Source: Phallus indusiatus (Eukaryota; Basidiomycota; Agaricomycetes; Phallales; Phallaceae). Taken from it: DNA of 64,000 bases. The position numbers and the translations under genes were made by a program. The stretch covers positions 1 through 64,000 of the forward strand of contig JAQFWX010000123.1 in assembly GCA_027605045.1 (NCBI GenBank), read 5' to 3'. The notes under the pieces were generated by a model. It ran no database searches. It worked only from the letters and a program-made list of their open reading frames with translations, and was not told the DNA's origin. Within the stretch, counting starts at the first letter, position 1; the number at the start of each line of letters is the position of its first letter. This document shows positions 57,628 to 64,000 of this stretch, in pieces.

Positions 57628-59015
57628 ATGCTCGACAGGAAGACATCGCGTCCTTCACCCGTCCGCTTGGGAGAAAAGAGAATGAAGTTCGTCAAACCGA
57701 AACGGGCGCTTTGGGATCCGGTTCGTGTCTTGTCGCGTCTTTTATATCGAAAGCCAGGCTGATTACATAACACGCCCTTTCTTCTTCGATGAAACGACAG
57801 CCGTTCCAGACAGTACCAAAGACGGCGACGAAGATATCAGCGAGAGCCAACGGGAGGATGAAACTCTCCTTATACCCAACAATCCCACCGCAGCCATGTG
57901 TTTGGTGAAAGTCAGTGGTCATTGTCTTTAAATTCGAATATCGAATTCAAACGTCACTGAATATCTCGTCGCCTTTGCACTAAACTAAATAGCTCCCGCA
58001 ATATTTGCTTCAGCGATGGTCAGCGGTTGACAAAGAAGGCCGCCAGTTGGGCACTTTGAGAGTTTGGGATATGGAGAACCCTGAAACAGGGCTGCCTTAC
58101 ATGACAATTTACACGCCATCTGAGAAGTATCCGCATAAAATGGAGGAGTTCGATATTTTGGTTCATGATGATGACGTGAAGAATTCTTACGTTTTCGCGA
58201 CTGAAGCGGAGGATGTCAGAAACGACGGGGACAGTACGGAAGCAGAACCTCGGGCGGGTAAGTTTCTGATCTGATTCATTCTTACGAACGAATTATATGA
58301 CAATCCCGTTTCCCATCAGGATACAAAGTTCTCGCTGGAAAAGTAACCTGCAGGTATGCTGCGCAACCAGTGTGCGATGAAGCATACAGCAGACGAATGC
58401 AGGAGCGGTACGAAACCGCTCGGGCGAGGAGACATGTAAGGAGGGTGGAATATCCGGACATCATCAGAATGCAGGGGAAAAATCGGTCTCAGAAAGACAT
58501 AATCAACACCGCAATTGTCAGTTATTTTTCAACTTTTCTTTTTTTAAAAAAAAAATGTTCTTTGACTTACATCTCCTCTGAACTTTTTAGAAAAAATCAA
58601 AAGATGCGATGAGGGGCGGAAATCCGAAGGACAAGTTCACTCGACTCCAGTCTAGTGAACTGTTCGATCTACTGTTCACTGCTTTCGGAGAAAAACAAAT
58701 TTGGGGTATCAAAGAGCTTCACACCCGTACCCGACAACCCATGGTGCATCTCAAAGACCAACTCCCCAAGCTCGCTGAAAGAGTGACTAGCGGCAAGGTC
58801 AGTATATGTAACATTTTCAAGCTGAACTTTTCCGCCTCGTTATGAAAATTCTGATGCGCTTCTTCCAGAACAAGGGAAAATGGTCGTTGAGACCTGATTT
58901 TGAGAAGGTTCGGGATACTTTGTTAGTCGAGGCAAGTGGGGTCGCGAGCGGGAGCGGACAAAACAGTGGCGGCGAAGATGACGATAATGATGATGATATG
59001 GAAGTAGTTATGTAG
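57628..59015 (+). CDS. Transcription initiation factor IIF subunit beta-like protein (RAP30/Tfg2)
   Basis: TFIIF-beta binds RNA polymerase II and stabilises the preinitiation complex. Exons 57993-58257, 58320-58516, 58591-58797 and 58869-59015 are secure and in phase; the exon before them ends at 57910. Conserved landmarks are AMCLVKLPQYLLQRW followed by QLGTLRVWD (N-terminal dimerisation region), KVTCRYAAQPVCDEAYSRRM, and the C-terminal winged helix ELFDLLFTAFGEKQIWGIKE with GKWSLRPDFEKVRDTL. The end is acidic. The N-terminus is uncertain: the frame of the first exon (RPFFFDETTAVPDS) has no ATG, so I start it at 57628 with a short 37-base intron (57721-57757), which is a weak choice. Likely an essential single-copy gene. 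Confidence 0.8.
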
Positions 59016-59400
59016 AGCGAATTATGTTATAATACATGTTTAACTAAAAATATATAATGTATGTCTTCAATTCCAGTGAATGTATGCGATCATGACATGA
59101 GTGAGAGGCTGGCAAAGTTGCTCTTTAGCTTGAGCGATGAGTTTGTGATGGGTTGGATCGGGGAAGTTTGAGGTTTTGCGGCTTAGTAAAGATTCAAAGC
59201 TCAGAACTTAACCTGGAAGTCGGGATCAATTATTTCATTGCCCAAATTTCGGCTCAATCCCAGGGTCTATGCGTTTATTTGGCGCGTTGTTAAAAAAAAT
59301 CAATGTTTGAATCAACAGTATTGTTGTGTAAACACTACTTGTATTTCGAGGGAAACGGATACTTTTTTTTAATAGGTCAAGACATAAAAGAGTTCGATGA
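59016..59400. other. Convergent intergenic region
   Basis: Separates the 3' ends of the TFIIF-beta-like gene and the carboxylesterase. AT-rich, with short A and T runs; no gene. Confidence 0.45.
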
Positions 59401-61502
59401 TTAAAAATCAAGCAGACTGTTCCAAAGGTTGTTGCAAGGCTCATCGTCTAACCCCGCCAAAGAAGGCTGAACGACATTGCTGAGCTCAACATTTCCGTTA
59501 AAGGCCAATCTTGCTAGTGAGAGCGTGTTGTTCCCGGGTACAAATTCATGCCAGTTGGGAGCCGGAGAAACGAAGGGATTTTTAATAAAATTGGTCCAGA
59601 CAGTTTGCATCGTTGCTGACAATGTTTTCTCCGGTCCAGAAGCGGTAGTCGTGTTAAATGTTCCAAAAATCTCTTGAACTACCGGGAAAAAGAAGACGTT
59701 AGTGCGCATAGGATACGGGGAGGTGCCAAATAAACCAACTTTCAGTCGAATGCCAAGCTCCAGCATTTGGGAATGCCTGTAAATCAGCGAACACGGCACC
59801 TGAAAAATCTACATTAGAAACACTGTCTACTCCAAAGAACGGTAACAATCACCGTATACATAGCGGAATACATTCTGTATTCCAGACTGAACATAAGACG
59901 TCGTCGTTAACTCAGCTGGACTTTGAAAATTATGAGCGTATAAATTGAAGTGACCAAGATATCATGATTCGTACCACAAGAAAACAACATCCCTGAAAAC
60001 AAGAGGTATAATCTCCAAGTCAGTAAACCCTGGGTACACCGCTCTAACTTCATCGGTATCGACCAAAGACCCGAGAAGTCCCTGTAGGAATGTTGTAAGG
60101 TTGGTAACACCGACGACAAACAATGTTCCATCGTCTTGATTAGCACCAATCAGAATGGGGACTCGCGCAGTTTTATTTGCTTTAATGCGTTGGTATGGAT
60201 CGGGAAAAACGGTGACGCTACGGAATGCGAAGGTATTTGGGAGGTAATAACCGGGAATGAACAAAATGATCGTACTTATCGACTACAAGGCTTCCGAATC
60301 CTAGGCCAGAAGGACCATTCAGCCACGCTGAGATCGAGGAAGCAGGAACAGATTTTAAGCAAGCAAGTCTGTCGGCCCCAGGAGCTTGATCGCAATTTAC
60401 GGCTTTGGAAAATACGTCAAAATTGGTGAAATCAGGGGTTGTAAGCATCGATGATGCCGCGCCAGATTCCATGATAGCAGCACGAAATGGCGGATTTACA
60501 TGGTGTCGCTGAAGAATGTTTGCAACGGACTGAGATCCGGCACTTTCGCCCTTATTGTTATAATTAATCCCGAGAAGGATTTAAAAAAAGAAGAAGTTTA
60601 CGCACTACGATCGTCACTAAATTTGGATCACCACCAAAAGCTGCGATGTTGTCCTGCACCCATTTCAACGTCAGGTCTTGATCCATGAAACCAAGGTTTT
60701 CTTTATTGGGGAAGAGTTCTTCTCCTTCTGGAAATCCGAATACATTTGTACGGTAATTAATGGTAACGACGACTATTCCATGGTTTTGAGCTATATGCAA
60801 CTGGAGGACAACTTCGTGAAGCACTGAAAAGCGGTTTTGAGAACGTACTTACGCCATCATATTGGGGAACACGACCAGAGCCGAATTGGAGTGATCCACC
60901 ATGAACTAAATAAATAATGATTTAAAATAAAAAGGTGTGGAAAAGCGCTTGAGCTTACTCCAAACCATAACCGGTCTAGTAGGAGAAGGATTTTCCTCCT
61001 GCGGAGCCCATACGTTCCTTTGATATGTTCAAATTAAGGTATAGTTCGGTGAATAAAGTAACTTACAAAAAGAGGCAATCCTCACTTTCAGGAAGGGGTG
61101 GTGTGTTGAACAATCCCTCAATGAACGCCTGAGTGGCAAAAATGAATTGCTGAATACATGACGGTCCAAACGAAGTAGCATTGCGTATTTCGGTAGAAAT
61201 CAATTGTTGAGGGGGCTCCCAGCGAAGAGCACCGATGGGTGGTTGTGCGTATGGCTACCGATGAGAAAAACAATCAATAGCATTGCTAGTGAAACTTGCT
61301 GACATTTCTCACAATTCCTTTAAATGACATGACTGAAAATTGCTGGGTGAGTGATCTCCAAAAAACCAGTTTGGTCGCAAGACTAACCTCCATCTTCAAT
61401 AGAACCCTGAAGGATCCCCGATGTTGTGGTGACAACTGGGATACCTATTCCAAGACATCCTCCGATGAGTACAGCAACTACGAAAGAAAACCCTAGCAAC
61501 AT
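59401..61502 (-). CDS. Secreted type-B carboxylesterase/lipase
   Basis: An alpha/beta-hydrolase of the carboxylesterase/cholinesterase family. It begins MLLGFSFVVAVLIGGCLG, a clear signal peptide, then SGILQGS and VMSFKGIPYAQPPIGALRWE. The oxyanion loop is WIHGGSLQFGSG, the nucleophile elbow GESAG, and the catalytic His lies in GAWHSTEI. Multiple short introns join in frame, including the one that interrupts the sequence just before GESAG (donor gtgcgt, giving VTIVGESAG). The stop is at 59401-59403. The acidic catalytic residue, usually Glu in DEG, is Asp here (GANQDDGTLF). Likely an extracellular esterase acting on plant or lipid esters. Confidence 0.86.
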
Positions 61503-63261
61503 GACGTGAACAGTGAAGAAATGCCTTCAACATCTTTTGAGGGCGCCACTTTATGTATTCATTTTGAATGTGAAAGATGGTCTCTTCGGCGAGAGAATTA
61601 CCGGATGATCAAATCACGAGATATCGCAAATTCTTGCATTCTCATACTGTCCTATGAGAATCCTATGAGAGAGAATATGAGTGATTCGGTGGAACTGGAT
61701 GCAAATATAAGTTTACTTTCTAGGTGACCCAAACTTCCTCGGAAGCAATTGCATAGATCATCTGACGGTAGCGCCACGCACACAACTGTACTAGTAGCAC
61801 ATATTCCCAGGTAACGAAATTGACAAACCTATATACATATAGCGATCTGCGTCAACATCTTAAAACCGGTTTGTTGCAACAATGATATAATTGTTTAGAG
61901 TTGTATGAAAGTAGCGCAAATACCTTAGCATTTGTTAGGCTTGGAAATGACGAGAACATTCCTGTCTGAGAAATAATGGCGAAGAGTGGGAAAAAGAATG
62001 CCAGACGTCTGGTGGGTCCAACATGTTTGTGGCCTTTTCCAACACGTTACACACGGGCAATAACGCAGCAAAACGTCACTTCTGTTTCCACAATTCGAGT
62101 TCTCCTGAGGAAGTGAATCTCACTAAAAAGAATCAGCAACGAAAAAGGAAGGATAGAAATGGAGAATTCATTACGTTTGACGTACAACAAGAAGCGAAGC
62201 AGAAAACGCCAGTTGGTAAGCACCATAGGGCCACACGCTTTCCCTATTGAAATTCTTAGAATTGCATCGATATCAATGGGAGAGTAGTTGAAGCGCCGTG
62301 TTATGGAATACCTCTTTAGATTTATAATGCACAGCTATTTTTCATGATGACGACTTTGTGATAGGGAAGTAGGCTGAGCTCGACAAGGGTGCACTCAATA
62401 TCGTTCAAATGCTAGAGAATCAAGAATAACTTTAGCAGAAGAACACTTGGAGTTGTATATCGAAGTTCGGAAAGTCTGATGAGCAGTCTAGAGTGAGAAG
62501 CATCTTGTATAAAGCGACCTTGCTACTCCGAAGTCCGGTCAATCATACAATTTGTAGCCGTTGTAAAGGGATCAGTTCCCGTGAAGAGCGGAAACTATGT
62601 TTGTTTGTTGTAATACCAGTAATGTTCCGAAAGGGGGCTGAGAAATAATGTATGAATGAATTGGAATGCAAAACAGTATTTCTCACTACCACGGCAGTTC
62701 ACTATTGGACGCGAATGTGTTCTAGGAGAAAACGCCTGCGACGGGCGCTTGCACAAACTTGTATGTAACTGAAAAGTTATGTAAGTAATCTTAAACTTGA
62801 ACTTTGTTTTGGACGTACGACCGACTCGTCGACGACATGGAGTATCCCACAGCAATCAAGTCTCTCAGACTCTGAAGATCTGAAGACTTACCATCGATGC
62901 AACACCCACGGAAAACGGCACATCATCATTGACGACTCGTGGGTGTAAATTGTGTACTCCGATATCAGAATAGAGTCAGGATCAAACCTACCCATTTTAA
63001 TATACAACGTTGACAACAGTTCATGGTGTCGAACCTTCAGAAGGCGATGCTGGCAATAACAAAAAATACCTCAATAGCTTCTCGAGCTGGGTCGCCAACT
63101 CACCGTGATGATCACCCACCTGAAACGAAAGACCCGCGTAATCCGCTAGTTTATAAAACTCCAGAGAGCTTTTCTTTTTCGAGATGCATTTGCTCTTCTC
63201 CCAAACACTGCCCAAGTATCCATCGACTGCTCACATTGGCTACTTACAAGACTGACTACAT
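61503..63261. other. 1.8 kb between carboxylesterase and DUF6533 gene
   Basis: Divergent promoters are expected at the two ends. Open frames on both strands are shorter than 90 codons and lack motifs. No gene supported. Confidence 0.45.
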
Positions 63262-64000
63262 ATGGTGCCTGTTTCCGCACTCGCAACTGATGCAGATGTG
63301 TTTGTCTGGGTCAAAAACGCACCGGGATATTATGCCGCTGCATCCATCTATGGTTAGTCTACTCATAACCTCCCAATCAACTTAATATTCAGATGCTTCG
63401 CAACCCAAGTCGTCACCTTGACAGTTATGGTATATGATATCTTGCTAACGTTGGCTGACGAAGTTGGTGTTTCCGCTTCGCGTATGGCAGCTGCGCTCAT
63501 CTGTTTTTCTACTAGAGAGAGTATGTTTGGAGGTACGCCGGAATACCAGTTGGAATGTTATAGTAATTGCTCACTACACCTTCCGAATTGTGGTAGCTCC
63601 AAATGGTCTCATATCAAAATTGTTTTTTTAATCATCCGTTACTTTCCGTTCTCGATTTACTTGTAAAGTTCTGTGGACTCTTATAAAGGAAGCCAATACT
63701 GAATTATTTAGGGTTGGGGCGATTACAGCAGTGTCTCCCTCAACATCCACTTGCTTGGCACTTGCATGGTATGGACGTATGGGGTGTATCTTTGTAATGG
63801 CAGTGGCGGACATATTCTTGACTCACCGAGGTATTTCTATCCATCCAGTTCTGAGTCGCGTTAATTATTTAAAATTTTCAGTTTATGCATTTTGCGGAGA
63901 GAATAAATATCTACTCTCTTTTTTAATTATAACATTTTTTGGTTGGGAAGCAACTGTTTTTTCATTCGTGGCATTTATCCTGCCGCACCGTATAGTTATC
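63262..64000 (+). CDS. DUF6533 multi-pass membrane protein, 3'-partial
   Basis: The start reads MVPVSALATDADVFVWVKNA then PGYYAAASIYG. The next exon has FATQVVTLTVMVYDILLTLADEV, the hallmark of DUF6533 (a YD.LLTL.DEV helix). Later pieces are WSHIKIVFLIIRYFPFSIYL, CLALAWYGRMGCIFVMAVAD with IFLTHRVYAF, and a further helix up to the window end. The layout of seven or so hydrophobic helices is typical of this basidiomycete family, which has unknown function. Exon 1 (63262-63352) and exon 2 (from 63393) join one base out of phase; a G missing after the acceptor would restore it. Exons after about 63475 are approximate. Confidence 0.7.

Overview
The window is nuclear DNA of a filamentous basidiomycete, most likely an Agaricomycete. 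The genes are dense and carry many very short introns (about 50-60 bases). Several families are typical of that class: DUF6535 and DUF6533 membrane proteins, a large C2-NACHT-WD40 (NLR-like) family, F-box/LRR proteins, a basidiomycete-style P450 with tiny exons, and a cysteine/histidine-rich zinc-binding family that is widely repeated in mushroom genomes. I see no tRNA, rRNA, CRISPR array or bacterial-style operon. Gene models were built by hand from splice signals, reading phase and family conservation.

Left part (1-20.9 kb): the 3' part of a methionine sulfoxide reductase A gene; a zinc-binding family protein; a Baeyer-Villiger-type flavin monooxygenase (minus); a fumarylacetoacetate-hydrolase family enzyme; a RING-finger coiled-coil protein with a 4-base microexon; a cytochrome P450; a 1008-residue DUF6535 membrane protein; and an F-box protein (minus). 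The MsrA, monooxygenase and P450 genes each look intact except for one missing base.

Central part (20.9-51.6 kb): three paralogous NLR-like genes in the same orientation, at 23.7, 32.7 and 43.7 kb. All have the same 10-exon structure and open frames (1643, 1655 and 1689 residues): N-terminal C2-like domain, helical region, NACHT NTPase with Walker A and B, and a long degenerate WD40 region. Their flanks are duplicated too, so this is a segmental tandem array. An intact MaoC-type hydratase gene (minus) sits between copies two and three. Two F-box tail fragments flank copy three, and an intact F-box gene follows at 50.1-51.6 kb.

Right part (51.9-64 kb): a second RING coiled-coil protein, an FAD-dependent aromatic-type monooxygenase, remnants of a fungal transcription factor, a TFIIF-beta-like gene, a secreted type-B carboxylesterase, and the start of a DUF6533 membrane protein cut off by the window end.

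The genes form no single pathway. The feature most worth attention is the NLR array: three full-length STAND-type receptors that duplicated together with their promoters and neighbours, in a region with F-box and RING genes nearby. This is the arrangement expected of a locus diversifying for non-self recognition, but that function is inference.
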